In this document: positions 46,093 through 54,554 of the stretch, in pieces
Numbering within the stretch: position 1 is the stretch's first letter
How the letters are laid out: every line of letters starts with the position of its first letter
Assembly: GCA_963801715.1 (NCBI GenBank)
Contig: CAWDGB010000020.1
Coordinates: forward strand, 1 to 64,000
DNA: 64,000 bases
Source: CAVVJA01 sp963801715
GTDB taxonomy: Bacteria > Actinomycetota > Actinomycetes > Mycobacteriales > Jatrophihabitantaceae
Direction of reading: 5' to 3'
Translations under genes and position numbers: made by a program
Notes under the pieces: generated by a model
The model's input: the letters and a program-made list of their open reading frames with translations, nothing else
What the model was told of the DNA's origin: nothing
Databases searched by the model: none

Positions 46093-47388
46093 CAGCCCCC
46101 GCCGGTGCTGCGTGCCCCGCCGCCGCCTCCGCCGAATCCGCCGCCGCCACCGAAGCCGCCTGCACCGCCGCCAAAGTTGCCGCCGCCGGGGAATTGCCGC
46201 GTGCCACCGCTCGGACGGGCACTTCGACTGGCACTCGAACCGGCACCGCCGTTCGATGTCGTCGGGATCGCGACCTCGACCTGATCGCCTTCGTTCAGCC
46301 CGGATGTGATTTGGGTGCTCCCGCCGGATGACAAACCAACCCCGACCGGGTGGTTGACCTGCTTGCCGCCGGACACCAGGTAGACGACCCGCTGCCCGCC
46401 GACGGTGTGCACTGCCGCGGTCGGAACGACCAGCACGTCGGACAACTGCCGGTAGATCAGGGACACCGTCGCCGTGTCGCCAGCATGCAGACCGGGCGGA
46501 TTACCGGTGACCGAGATGACGACCGGGAATGTCGCTACCCCAGACGAGGTCGTGGCCATCACGCCGACCGATGCGACGGTTCCGTAAACCATGCTCGGCG
46601 AGCTGCCCGGGACGATCTGCGCCTGGTTGCCGGGAGCGATGAGGCCGACGCCTGTGGAGTCGACTGTGGCGTTGACGATCCAGGACGTCGTGCTGATGAC
46701 GAGGAACTGATCGGTCGACGACGAGCTGGTCGAGTTCGAGCCACCGGACCCGGAGCCGCCCGTACCGCCACTTGAGCCCCCGGCGCCACCGCCCGAACCA
46801 CCGGACGTAGCGCTGCCTGAGCCACCAGACGACGTGCCGACCTGCTCGCCAACCGTGAGATTCACCTGGGCGACTACGCCGGCGATGGGCGACGTCAGCG
46901 TCGCCGCGGACATCGCCTGCTGGGCGGCGGTGACCTGCGCCCTGCGCCGAGGTCGCCGCCGCGGTGTCAGCCGTCAGCTGCGGGGCAGTGGTCGAACTGT
47001 CCGCGTTGTCGGCGGCCACCTTGGCCTGCGCGGTGGCCAGGGTGGCCTGGGCCTGGGCAAGGTTCGCGGTGAGGGTGGCGGTGTCTATGGTCGCGAGCAC
47101 TGTTCCCGCGCTCACTCGCTGTCCGGCCGTAACCGCGATCCGCGTGACCTTGCCCGGAACGGTGAAGTTGACCGCGTCCTGCTCAGCCGGCGCGATTGTT
47201 CCCGTCGACGTGATGCTTTGGCGGATCGTTCCCGTCGTTGCGGCCACGAGACGATAGGTCGGATTGTTGGCGCTCGAGGTGCCGGCGCTGCGTGCCCACC
47301 ACACGGCGCCCCCAGCCGCGAGCAGCGCGACGATCGCGGTAACGACGACCCACCGGCGCCTGGGGTAGCGCAAATGCAGCGCCCTCAT
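46092..47388 (-). CDS. MacA/HlyD-like efflux adaptor, first copy (single-base frameshift)
   Basis: A membrane-anchored adaptor for the ABC exporter. N-terminal helix VVVTAIVALLAAGGAVWWAR, lipoyl-like half TYRLVAATTGTIRQSITSTG, KVTRIAVTAGQRVSAGTVLA, helical hairpin (NLAQAQATLATAQAKVAADN), then TLTSPIAGVVAQVNLTVGEQ and the beta-barrel VLVVPTAAVHTVGGQRVVYL. A Ser/Gly linker lies near residue 170 and the tail is a Gly/Phe-rich repeat (FGGGAGGFGGGG). The frame breaks after ATSAQ; removing one base from the CCC run near 46940 restores AQVTAAQQAMSA. The 1297 nt are 3n+1, giving 431 residues. First gene of the five-gene operon. Confidence 0.85.
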
Positions 47389-47581
47389 CGCTGCTGTCCG
47401 TCCATCGCGGCCGAGCCTGGTCGGCGGTTGGTCAGGACAGCCTCACGACAGTTTCAAGCCTGCATCAAGCGCAGCTGAGCGTGGCATAAGGCGGACTGCT
47501 CGCCGCCATACGCCGAATCGACGTCGGAAACCGAATGAGCCGACGCGGGACACCAGAAGCTCGCGTCGGTGGCCAACCGAT

Positions 47582-47635
47582 CCTGATCTTTGACTAGGCG
47601 CCTTCCAGCGACAACATCTCCAAGATCATCACAGG
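47582..47635. repeat. Dispersed palindromic element, copy 3
   Basis: Imperfect arms CCTGATCTTTGACTAGGCGC and ATCTCCAAGATCATCACAGG. It resembles the copies at 5974, 40838 and 63168. This copy is between divergent genes (adaptor and nitroreductase), so it cannot be only a terminator. Confidence 0.6.
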
Positions 47636-47647
47636 ATCTAGGTCACT

Positions 47648-47685
47648 CTCGGGACCTGGGTCTCTCTCGGGACCTAGGTCTCTTG
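47648..47685 (+). promoter_or_regulatory. Tandem DevR (DosR)-box-like sites upstream of the first nitroreductase
   Basis: Two boxes start 18 bp apart: CTCGGGACCTGGGTCTCTCT (47648) and CTCGGGACCTAGGTCTCTTG (47666). The DosR consensus is TTSGGGACTWWAGTCCCSAA. Each box keeps the full TCGGGAC left half and a GTC right half at the correct spacing. They are part of three 18-bp direct repeats from 47636 to 47689 and end 32 bp before the start codon. Tandem boxes are usual in DosR promoters. Confidence 0.6.
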
Positions 47686-47717
47686 TCCAGCGCTCCGGTC
47701 TGACGTGGGCTTGAAGA

Positions 47718-48707
47718 ATGACGACCACGACGTACGCCATCCATGAGACGTTCCGCCGCGCAGTGGTGCGCGCGATGTTGGCGCCCTCGGTGCACAACAC
47801 CCAGCCGTGGCGGTTCGTGCTGCGGTCTGGTGTGCTCGATGTGTTCGCCGATCGTGGTCGCCAGCTGGCGGTGCTTGATCCGACGGGTCGGCAGCTGCAT
47901 CTGAGTGTCGGGTGCGCCATCTTCAACGCCCGGGTCTCGTTGGCGGCCTCCGGCGTGAGCCCGGCGGTGTGCCTGCTGCCCGACCCGGGGCAGCCGAGTC
48001 TGCTCGCTTCGATCGACGTCGGCGACGCAGCGGTGGATCGGGAGCTTGCCGCCCTGGATCCGGTGATCGGCCTGCGTCAGACCAACCGCCGTCGGTTCGC
48101 TTCGGGTGAGGTGCCGCCTGAGCTCGTGAGCACGCTGGTCGCCGCCGCCGAGCGCGAGGGCGCCATTCTGCACCCGGTCGTCCTCGAGGACGACCGGGTG
48201 GCCCTCGCCCGGCTCGTGCAGCGAGCAGATTCGCAGGAGATCTCCGATCCGGCGTACCGGGCCGAGCTTCGGACCTGGACGACGACCGACCCGGATCGGC
48301 GCGACGGTGTCCGCGCCCTGGTGGTGCCACACGTCGACGGGACTGCCGGCGACGAGGTCCCGATCCGCGACTTCGACAGTCAGGGGCAGGGTGCGCTGCC
48401 CCCGCACACCCAATCGGGGCGCGAGCAATGCCTGCTGCTGCTCGGCACCACCACCGACCGGCCCGAAGCGTGGCTGCGCGCCGGGGAGGCGCTGGAACGG
48501 GTATGGCTGGAGGCCACCCGCGCTGGCTATGTCGCCAGTCTGTTCTCGCAACCGGTCGAGGTCGCGGTGATCCGGGCGCAGCTGCGGACCGAGCTGCGCC
48601 TGAGCATGCATCCGCACATGGTGATCAGGGTGGGTCGGGCTCCGGTCACCCCCGCGTCCCGGCGCCGGCAGGTCGCCGACGTCTTCGACGACCGAACCGC
48701 CGGTTAG
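47718..48707 (+). CDS. Acg-family FMN-binding nitroreductase-like protein (first copy)
   Basis: A 329-residue protein of the Acg family (mycobacterial Rv2032, Rv3127 and Rv3131 type). It begins with RAVVRAMLAPSVHNTQPWRF, where the R-x-x-x-x-A-P-S-x-H-N-x-Q-P-W signature belongs to nitroreductase-fold flavoproteins. RQTNRRRFASGEVPPELVST and EVPIRDFDSQGQG follow. Mycobacterial relatives are induced by hypoxia and nitric oxide under DosR and may sequester flavin rather than act as enzymes. A paralogue of identical length lies at 50969. DevR-like boxes precede it, and the DoxX-like gene follows after 23 bp. Confidence 0.88.
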   Translation: MTTTTYAIHETFRRAVVRAMLAPSVHNTQPWRFVLRSGVLDVFADRGRQLAVLDPTGRQLHLSVGCAIFNARVSLAASGVSPAVCLLPDPGQPSLLASIDVGDAAVDRELAALDPVIGLRQTNRRRFASGEVPPELVSTLVAAAEREGAILHPVVLEDDRVALARLVQRADSQEISDPAYRAELRTWTTTDPDRRDGVRALVVPHVDGTAGDEVPIRDFDSQGQGALPPHTQSGREQCLLLLGTTTDRPEAWLRAGEALERVWLEATRAGYVASLFSQPVEVAVIRAQLRTELRLSMHPHMVIRVGRAPVTPASRRRQVADVFDDRTAG

Positions 48708-48730
48708 CACCAATCCGAAAGGGGAAACAC

Positions 48731-49342
48731 ATGACAACGCATCGAATGATGACCGAAGCGCCGACTTACTCCGCAAGCCAAGCGCCGACCGACTCGGTAA
48801 GCATCGACAAGCCGAGGACCGGAGCCACGGCAGCGGCTATCGCGCTGGCCGTCCTGCGCGTGTCCATGGGCTTCGCGTTCCTGTGGGCTTTCCTCGACAA
48901 GACCTTCGGCCTGCACTACTCGACCCCATCGGCCAAGGCGTGGATACACGGCGGATCACCGACGAGGGGATTCCTTAAATCCGTTGACGTGGGGCCTTTG
49001 CAGTCATGGTTCCACTCGATCGCGGGTACCTGGTGGGCGGATTGGCTGTTCATGCTCGGCTTGCTCGGCGTCGGCCTCACGCTCATCCTCGGCGTACTGA
49101 TGTATGCCGGCACGGCGGCCGGTGTCCTCCTGCTCGGCTTCATGTGGTTGGCCGAGCTTCCCCTTGCCCAGCACACCAGTGCCGGGGGTCCGAGCGGGTC
49201 GACCAACCCGTTCGCTGACTACCACTACATCTACGCCGTGGTCCTCGTGGTGCTCGCCCTCACCGGTGCGGCGCGGACGTGGGGTCTGGGCCAGCTGTGG
49301 GCGGCGCGTCCATTAGTCCGTCGGCACCCATGGTTGCGTTGA
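48731..49342 (+). CDS. DoxX/DoxD-like membrane protein
   Basis: A 203-residue protein with four hydrophobic segments: AAAIALAVLRVSMGFAFLWA, WWADWLFMLGLLGVGLTLIL, MYAGTAAGVLLLGFMWLAEL and YHYIYAVVLVVLALTGAART. The RVSMGFAFLWAFLDKTFGLH start and NPFADYHYIYAVVL end are typical of DoxX/DoxD proteins, some of which are thiosulfate:quinone oxidoreductase subunits. The ATG at 48731 has a ribosome site (GAAAGGGG). It is likely co-transcribed with the nitroreductase and overlaps the convergent flavoprotein gene by 83 bp. Confidence 0.85.
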   Translation: MTTHRMMTEAPTYSASQAPTDSVSIDKPRTGATAAAIALAVLRVSMGFAFLWAFLDKTFGLHYSTPSAKAWIHGGSPTRGFLKSVDVGPLQSWFHSIAGTWWADWLFMLGLLGVGLTLILGVLMYAGTAAGVLLLGFMWLAELPLAQHTSAGGPSGSTNPFADYHYIYAVVLVVLALTGAARTWGLGQLWAARPLVRRHPWLR

Positions 49343-50456
49343 GTCCGGCCAGATAAGGGCTGAGCTCCTCGGCAACGACCTTGTCGTCAATCGGCCACGG
49401 CGGGGTGCGAGACACCTGTGCTCGCGCCCCCTCCCCGGCGATCAGATGCGCGGTCAGATAGAGCGGCTGCCCGCCCGTCAACAGCACGCCACGGATGACC
49501 GGATGCAGCGGTGGCGGTTCTGGCCCGAGACCGGCGAGGTGGACGATGGACTCGGCTGCGGTATCCGCCTGTTGCGCGCCTACGCCGCCCTGCTTGACGG
49601 GCAGGTGTGTCGCATCGCCGGCGGCGAAGATGCGCCCGCCGGCTCCCGTCACCCGACAGTGCTCGTCGACGTGCAGGAATCGGTCGATGGCGTGGCCGGC
49701 GATGCCTCGGACGTTGGGCCCGGTGATGCGCGGCACAGTGACGATCAGATCCGGGCGAAGGTCACCACCGGGGGTATGCAGCAATGGTCCATCCTGCTCC
49801 CGAATCTCGGACCCGGGGTACACGCTTATCTTCGCGTTCGCCAGCAATTCGGTGACGGCGTCGCTGGCCTCGCGGCCGAAGGCGGCTAGCGGCCGGGGTC
49901 CCGGCTCGCCCACGATGATCTCCGTCCGTGGCCCGCCAGCGTCGCCGGCCCGCGCAGCGGTCAGCAGCGCCAGTTCATAGATCGGCAACGGCCAACTCGG
50001 CTCGGCCGGAGCGACGAACGCGATCCGGCTGATCGCACCGGACCATATTTGTTCGAGGATTTCCCGATACGCGGGTGCAGTGCGATCGCTGAACACGAAC
50101 ACACCGGCCGGCGCCCGCAATTGATGTCCACCGATCGCCAGCAACAACGCGTCGTAGGAGACGTCTTCGGCGCCGGCATGCGCGATGTTCGCGGCGCGGT
50201 CGACCCAGTCAAAGCCCGTGCGAATCCAGCGAATCCCTGTATCGGAGACGATGCGAGCCACCGGGTAGCGGTGAACGAGTGCCGCTCCGAACGGCTCGAG
50301 AACGGCGAGGGGCCGATAGACGAGCGTGTCCGACGGGCTCACCAGGGTGATCTCGAGCTGATCACCCGCCAACCGTCGCAGCCGCAGCACGGCCTCCATC
50401 CCGGCGATCCCGCCGCCGCAGACGACGACCGAGAACCGACTCACCGTGGTGTTCAC
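49260..50456 (-). CDS. FAD-dependent pyridine nucleotide-disulfide/SQR-like oxidoreductase
   Basis: A 398-residue flavoprotein. N-terminal FAD motif VVVCGGGIAGMEAVLRLRRL, NAD(P)/quinone-side motif ISRIAFVAPAEPSWPLPIYE and second FAD motif GGRIFAAGDATHLPVKQGGV, whose H-L-P-V-K-Q-G-G sequence is typical of sulfide:quinone reductases and type II NADH dehydrogenases. The usual redox-active cysteine pair of SQR is not seen. It is the second gene of a minus-strand pair whose promoter region faces the second nitroreductase. Its 3' end overlaps the DoxX-like gene. Confidence 0.82.
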   Translation of the reverse strand: MNTTVSRFSVVVCGGGIAGMEAVLRLRRLAGDQLEITLVSPSDTLVYRPLAVLEPFGAALVHRYPVARIVSDTGIRWIRTGFDWVDRAANIAHAGAEDVSYDALLLAIGGHQLRAPAGVFVFSDRTAPAYREILEQIWSGAISRIAFVAPAEPSWPLPIYELALLTAARAGDAGGPRTEIIVGEPGPRPLAAFGREASDAVTELLANAKISVYPGSEIREQDGPLLHTPGGDLRPDLIVTVPRITGPNVRGIAGHAIDRFLHVDEHCRVTGAGGRIFAAGDATHLPVKQGGVGAQQADTAAESIVHLAGLGPEPPPLHPVIRGVLLTGGQPLYLTAHLIAGEGARAQVSRTPPWPIDDKVVAEELSPYLAGLNATMGADGLMDAPPTAGPDPTSAPHR

Positions 50457-50463
50457 GGGACAC

Positions 50464-50811
50464 CTATGTCCGCGCGTCGATCAGGCATGTCGCACCGGCC
50501 GCTCGAGTTCGCACGTCGCTGAGGTGGCGAGTCAGGCCGGCCAGCAGGTCGCAGTCTCCGAGTGGGATAGTCGCCCGCACACTCCGACTCGGCTCGTCAC
50601 CCAGCAGCCCGAAGACTGCCTCGAGCAAGTCGAGTCGCGCACCACGAGGCAGATGGCCAGGCGTCACCGCAAACTGGAGCGTCACGGTCCCGCGATCGGC
50701 TGCGATATCAGCGCTTGCGAGCGGCGTGCTGTCGGCCCAGACGACGATGCGGGCGCAATCGTGTGGGTAATTCGGCTCGGAATCGAGATGTTGGCAGCTC
50801 GTCGAGATCAT
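50464..50811 (-). CDS. Hypothetical protein in the dormancy-like cluster
   Basis: A 115-residue protein starting MISTSCQHLDSEPNYPHDCA, with a central beta-rich part (RIVVWADSTPLASADIAADR, then TVTLQFAVTPGHLPRGARLD) and a C-terminal amphipathic helix (LDLLEAVFGLLGDEP). No family recognised. The frame is open upstream to 50958, but the ATG at 50811 gives the protein-like part. It ends seven bases before the flavoprotein start, so the two form an operon. The start faces the DevR-like box at 50895. Confidence 0.6.
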   Translation of the reverse strand: MISTSCQHLDSEPNYPHDCARIVVWADSTPLASADIAADRGTVTLQFAVTPGHLPRGARLDLLEAVFGLLGDEPSRSVRATIPLGDCDLLAGLTRHLSDVRTRAAGATCLIDART

Positions 50812-50894
50812 CAGATGTCTCCCCCAGGGACGCACCGTCGTCCCATCATGCTCGTGATGGGGCGGTTTCCACATCGGTCCAGATGCCTGGATTA

Positions 50895-50914
50895 CTCGGG
50901 ACCTTTGACTCTGC
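50895..50914. promoter_or_regulatory. DevR-box-like site in the divergent promoter
   Basis: CTCGGGACCTTTGACTCTGC keeps the left half TCGGGAC of the DosR consensus and a weaker right half (GAC at the expected offset). It lies 55 bp upstream of the second nitroreductase start and 84 bp upstream of the divergent hypothetical gene. The flank ATTACTCGGG recurs at 54503. Confidence 0.5.
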
Positions 50915-50968
50915 TTGGCGATCCGGGGTTCGTGCTCACGCTGGGTCACTCGGAACACCGGAGGACCG

Positions 50969-51958
50969 ATGACCTCGCTGATTCAACCGGATCGCTCGCA
51001 GACCCTGCGCCGCGCGGCGGTGCGGGCCACCCTTGCTCCCTCGATTCACAACACGCAGCCATGGCGGTTCGTGCTGTCGGCCGACGCCCTGGAGATCCAC
51101 GCCGATCGGTCGCGGCAGCTGCGGGTGCTGGACCCACGTGGCCGTCAGATGACGATTAGCTGTGGGTGCGCGCTGTTCAACGCTCGGGCGTCGATGGCCG
51201 CTGCCGGCTACGACCCGGCCGTCGAGCGCCGGCCTGACCCGATGCAGCCTGACCTGCTCGCGCGGGTGCTGGTCGGCGAGCCTCGGCGCGGCTGGGTGCC
51301 TATGGGAGCCTTGGATGATCAGGCTGAACGCCGGCACACGAACCGCCGCCGTTTCTGCGATGAACCAGTTCCGCCGGCAGATGTCGCCGCCTTGGTTGAG
51401 GCCGCAGCCGCGGAGGGCGCGGTCCTGTTTCCGGTCGAACGCGACGAACATCGACAGTCGACCGCGCGGCTATCGCAGCTGGCCGACGCAATCGAGAACG
51501 CCGATCCGGCGTACCGAGCCGAGTTGCGCGCCTGGACCACCGACGACGGACGGCGCCGCGATGGCGTACCGGCGGCTGCGGTCCCGCACACTGATGCGGG
51601 ATCCGGGGACGAGATACCGATCCGGGACTTCGATACGCGAGGAATGGGCTGGTTGCCTACCGAGACGCAGTCGTCGATGCGGCAGTGCCTGCTATTGCTG
51701 GGGTCCGCCGCCGACGATCAGGTGGCCTGGATGCGCAGCGGCGAGGCGCTCGAGCGGGTGCTGCTCGAGGTCACCCGGCGGGGATATGTAGCGAGCCCGT
51801 TCACGCAGGTGATCGAGGTGGCCCGGACGAATGCCATGCTTCGACAAGAGCTGGCATTGACGATGTATCCCCACATCCTGCTGCGCGTCGGACGGGCACC
51901 TGCGACCGCTGCGACCCGACGGCGACGTCTGGTCGACATGATCGCCGAAAGTGTCTGA
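50969..51958 (+). CDS. Acg-family FMN-binding nitroreductase-like protein (second copy)
   Basis: A 329-residue paralogue of the protein at 47718. It has RAAVRATLAPSIHNTQPWRF, VLDPRGRQMTISCGCALFNA, RHTNRRRFCDEPVPPADVAA and EIPIRDFDTRGMGWLPTETQ. Equal length and collinear motifs indicate duplication within the locus. The start at 50969 follows a good ribosome site (ACCGGAGGACCG). It is 45 bp upstream of devS, so nitroreductase, kinase and regulator are probably co-transcribed. Confidence 0.88.
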   Translation: MTSLIQPDRSQTLRRAAVRATLAPSIHNTQPWRFVLSADALEIHADRSRQLRVLDPRGRQMTISCGCALFNARASMAAAGYDPAVERRPDPMQPDLLARVLVGEPRRGWVPMGALDDQAERRHTNRRRFCDEPVPPADVAALVEAAAAEGAVLFPVERDEHRQSTARLSQLADAIENADPAYRAELRAWTTDDGRRRDGVPAAAVPHTDAGSGDEIPIRDFDTRGMGWLPTETQSSMRQCLLLLGSAADDQVAWMRSGEALERVLLEVTRRGYVASPFTQVIEVARTNAMLRQELALTMYPHILLRVGRAPATAATRRRRLVDMIAESV

Positions 51959-52003
51959 GCAGAACGTTCTCACCCCGAGCGACGGCAGATAGGGTCGGTG
52001 GCG

Positions 52004-53758
52004 ATGCCAGGTGAGGCCGAATCGCACGAGCGCCCCGACGATTCGGGTCAGCTCGTGTTCCCTGACGCCCCGCGCCTGGAACTCGATGAGCTGCTGACCC
52101 AGATCATCGTTCGCGCGGAGGAGGTTCTGGCCACCCAGGGCAGGTTGCGTGGCCTGCTCGCCGCCAACCGGACGATCACCGCTGACTTGACCTCGCCTAA
52201 CGTGCTGCGACGCATCGTAGAGGCTGGGTGCCAACTAGTGCGCGCCCGGTACGGAGCGCTTGGGGTGCTTGCCCCAAACGGCGGACTGGCCGAGTTCGTG
52301 CATGTCGGGATGGACGAGCAGGTGGTGGCGCGGATCGGGCATCTGCCGGAGGGCAAAGGCCTGCTCGGCGCGCTGATCGATGATCCTAGGACGATTCGGC
52401 TTCGGTCCATCGAGGATGACCCGAGGTCGGTTGGGTTTCCGCCGCATCACCCGGCTATGACCAGTTTCTTGGGCGTGCCCGTGCTGGTTCGTGGACAGGT
52501 CTTCGGCAATCTCTACCTGACCGAGCGCATCGATGGCGGGGAGTTCACCGGCGACGACGAGGAACTGGTGGCCGCCCTCGCGGCTACGGCCGGTGTTGCG
52601 ATCGAGAATGCCCGGCTTTACGAGCAGTCTCAGCGCCGCCAGGACTGGTTGCAAGCGTCGGCCAAGATCACCAGGCAGTTGCTGTCGGCTGAGGGTGAAG
52701 AGCCGTTGCAGTTGATCGCCCGCGAGGCCCGCCAGATCGCGGACGCGGACGTGGTCACCGTCGTCCTTCCCACCGAATCCCGCGAGCGAATGATGGTGGA
52801 GGTTGCGGCCGGGCAAGCAGCCGACGAGTTGACCGGTCTGAGCTATCCGATCGAGCACACGCTGACCGGGCTGGCGTTGAGCAGCGGGCACCCAGTCCTG
52901 GTGGGTGACGCCGCCGATTCCGACTACGACTCCCACTTGTCGCAGGTGCTGCCGGTCGGCCCAATCATGGTGCTTCCTCTCGTCGGTACGGGGGACACGA
53001 GGGGTGCGCTCGTCATCGCTCGGCTGCGGGGGCGGAATCGGTTCGATGATGCTGACCTGGACATGGCGACCACGTTCGCCAACCATGCCGCAGTCGCTCT
53101 CGAACTCGCCGACGCGCGCGAGAGTCAGCAGCGCATGGTGCTGCTCGAGGATCGCGACCGAATCGCGCGCGATCTGCACGACCACGTGATCCAGCGGCTG
53201 TTCGCGGCCGGACTCTCGGTCGAGAGCGTCGCCGCAAGGCATGGCTCGGACGAGACGTCGCTACGCCTGCGCCGCGTCGTTGCTGAGCTGGACGAGACCA
53301 TCCGGCAGATCCGCACGTCGATCTTCCAGTTACGCGGTCCCTTGATCGCCGAAGTGGGCACGATGCGGTCGGCCGTGTTGTCCGTGGTGTCAGAGCTCGA
53401 GCCGGTTCTCGGCCTGCAACCCCGGGTCACCTTCGCCGGGCCGGTCGATCTCGCGGCGCCCGACGCGGCCGTCGATGATCTCATCGCGGCATTGCGGGAA
53501 GCACTCACCAACGTCGCCCGCCACGCAAACGCTAGCTGCGTCGACGTCACCGTGGAGGCAACCACTGACTCTCTCGTCCTCGAGGTCACCGACGATGGCG
53601 TCGGCATCACGGACGGCTCGCGCTGGAGCGGCTTGGCCAACCTCCGGGCTCGCGCCGAACATCACGGCGGCACGTTCTCCATCGGCCAGGTCGAGGAGCC
53701 GCCCATGGACGACTACCGACAAGGAACTCGCTTGCGATGGACGATTCCGCTCCACTGA
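52004..53758 (+). CDS. devS: DevS/DosS-like heme-GAF sensor histidine kinase
   Basis: A 584-residue soluble sensor kinase. GAF-A (residues about 60-205) has RARYGALGVLAPNGGLAEFV and SVGFPPHHPAMTSFLGVPVL, then FGNLYLTERIDGGEFTGDDE. GAF-B spans about 220-370. The dimerisation/phospho-acceptor helix is DRDRIARDLHDHVIQRLFAA (His392), followed by an HATPase (ALREALTNVARHANA; VTDDGVGITDGS). Counting from the ATG at 52004, the second His of PPHHPAM is His149 and the Tyr of NLYLT is Tyr171, the same numbers as the heme ligand and distal tyrosine of M. tuberculosis DosS. A GTG at 51998 is an alternative start. It overlaps devR by 22 bp. It probably senses O2, NO, CO or redox state. Confidence 0.92.
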   Translation: MPGEAESHERPDDSGQLVFPDAPRLELDELLTQIIVRAEEVLATQGRLRGLLAANRTITADLTSPNVLRRIVEAGCQLVRARYGALGVLAPNGGLAEFVHVGMDEQVVARIGHLPEGKGLLGALIDDPRTIRLRSIEDDPRSVGFPPHHPAMTSFLGVPVLVRGQVFGNLYLTERIDGGEFTGDDEELVAALAATAGVAIENARLYEQSQRRQDWLQASAKITRQLLSAEGEEPLQLIAREARQIADADVVTVVLPTESRERMMVEVAAGQAADELTGLSYPIEHTLTGLALSSGHPVLVGDAADSDYDSHLSQVLPVGPIMVLPLVGTGDTRGALVIARLRGRNRFDDADLDMATTFANHAAVALELADARESQQRMVLLEDRDRIARDLHDHVIQRLFAAGLSVESVAARHGSDETSLRLRRVVAELDETIRQIRTSIFQLRGPLIAEVGTMRSAVLSVVSELEPVLGLQPRVTFAGPVDLAAPDAAVDDLIAALREALTNVARHANASCVDVTVEATTDSLVLEVTDDGVGITDGSRWSGLANLRARAEHHGGTFSIGQVEEPPMDDYRQGTRLRWTIPLH

Positions 53759-54408
53759 CTCCAGATTCCACCGACCGCGCCATCCGGGTGTTCCTGCTCG
53801 ACGATCACGAGGTCGTCCGGCGCGGAATAGCTGATGTACTCGAGGCCGATGGCATCACCATCGTGGGCGAGGCCGCGACTGCCGCCGAAGCCTTGCGCCG
53901 CATTCCAGCCACAAGGCCGGACGTCGCGATTCTCGACGCTCGGCTGCCGGACGGCAGCGGCATCGACGTCTGCCGGGACGTCCGTTCGTCCCTTCCCGCG
54001 GTGCGGTGCCTCATCCTGACGTCGTATGACGACGCCGACGCGGTGTTCGCCGCGGTAATGGGTGGTGCATCCGGTTATCTGCTCAAGCAGATCCGCGGGA
54101 CCTCCCTCGTTGATGCCGTGCGGCAGGTCGCGGCCGGCCGATCGCTGCTCGACCCGGCCGTCACGGAACGGCTGCTGACGCGGCTGCGGCAGGGATCGGT
54201 GACCGATCCACGGTTGGCGACGCTCACCGATCGGGAGCGGGAGATCCTCGGCTTGATCGCCGACGGGCTCACCAATCGGCAGATCGGCGACCGGTTGTTC
54301 CTCGCCGAGAAGACGGTCAAGAACTACGTCTCCGGGCTGCTTGCCAAGCTTGGCATGCAACGGCGCACCCAGGCCGCCGTCTACGGCGCAACCATCCGCG
54401 ACAAGTGA
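53737..54408 (+). CDS. devR: DevR/DosR-like NarL-family response regulator
   Basis: A 223-residue regulator. Receiver: VFLLDDHEVVRRGIADVLEA, phospho-acceptor Asp67 in VAILDARLPDGSGIDVCRD, and CLILTSYDDADAVFAAVMGG. LuxR-type HTH: LTDREREILGLIADGLTNRQ and FLAEKTVKNYVSGLLAKLGM. The DNA-contacting K-x-x-K-N of M. tuberculosis DosR (K179, K182, N183) is conserved as Lys192, Lys195 and Asn196, so similar 20-bp boxes are expected. The terminal RRTQAAV stretch is also DosR-like. The start is inside the devS 3' end. Confidence 0.93.
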   Translation: MDDSAPLTPDSTDRAIRVFLLDDHEVVRRGIADVLEADGITIVGEAATAAEALRRIPATRPDVAILDARLPDGSGIDVCRDVRSSLPAVRCLILTSYDDADAVFAAVMGGASGYLLKQIRGTSLVDAVRQVAAGRSLLDPAVTERLLTRLRQGSVTDPRLATLTDREREILGLIADGLTNRQIGDRLFLAEKTVKNYVSGLLAKLGMQRRTQAAVYGATIRDK

Positions 54409-54554
54409 CGAGACGCCTCGCGGATCGTGAGTGCGCGCGGATCGGATCAAGAGATGAATGACGACTGCCCCTGGAGTTGCGCCTCCGAAGGTGGTGAGCT
54501 GAATTACTCGGGCGACTGCCGTTGAATGACGCCAATGTTCGAGGAGGCACGTCG

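Noticed and set aside
50821..50850. GGGAC-N8-GTCCC near 50823 as a further DevR box.
   Set aside because: DosR boxes have four bases between GGGAC and GTCCC; here there are eight, and the rest of the site does not match.
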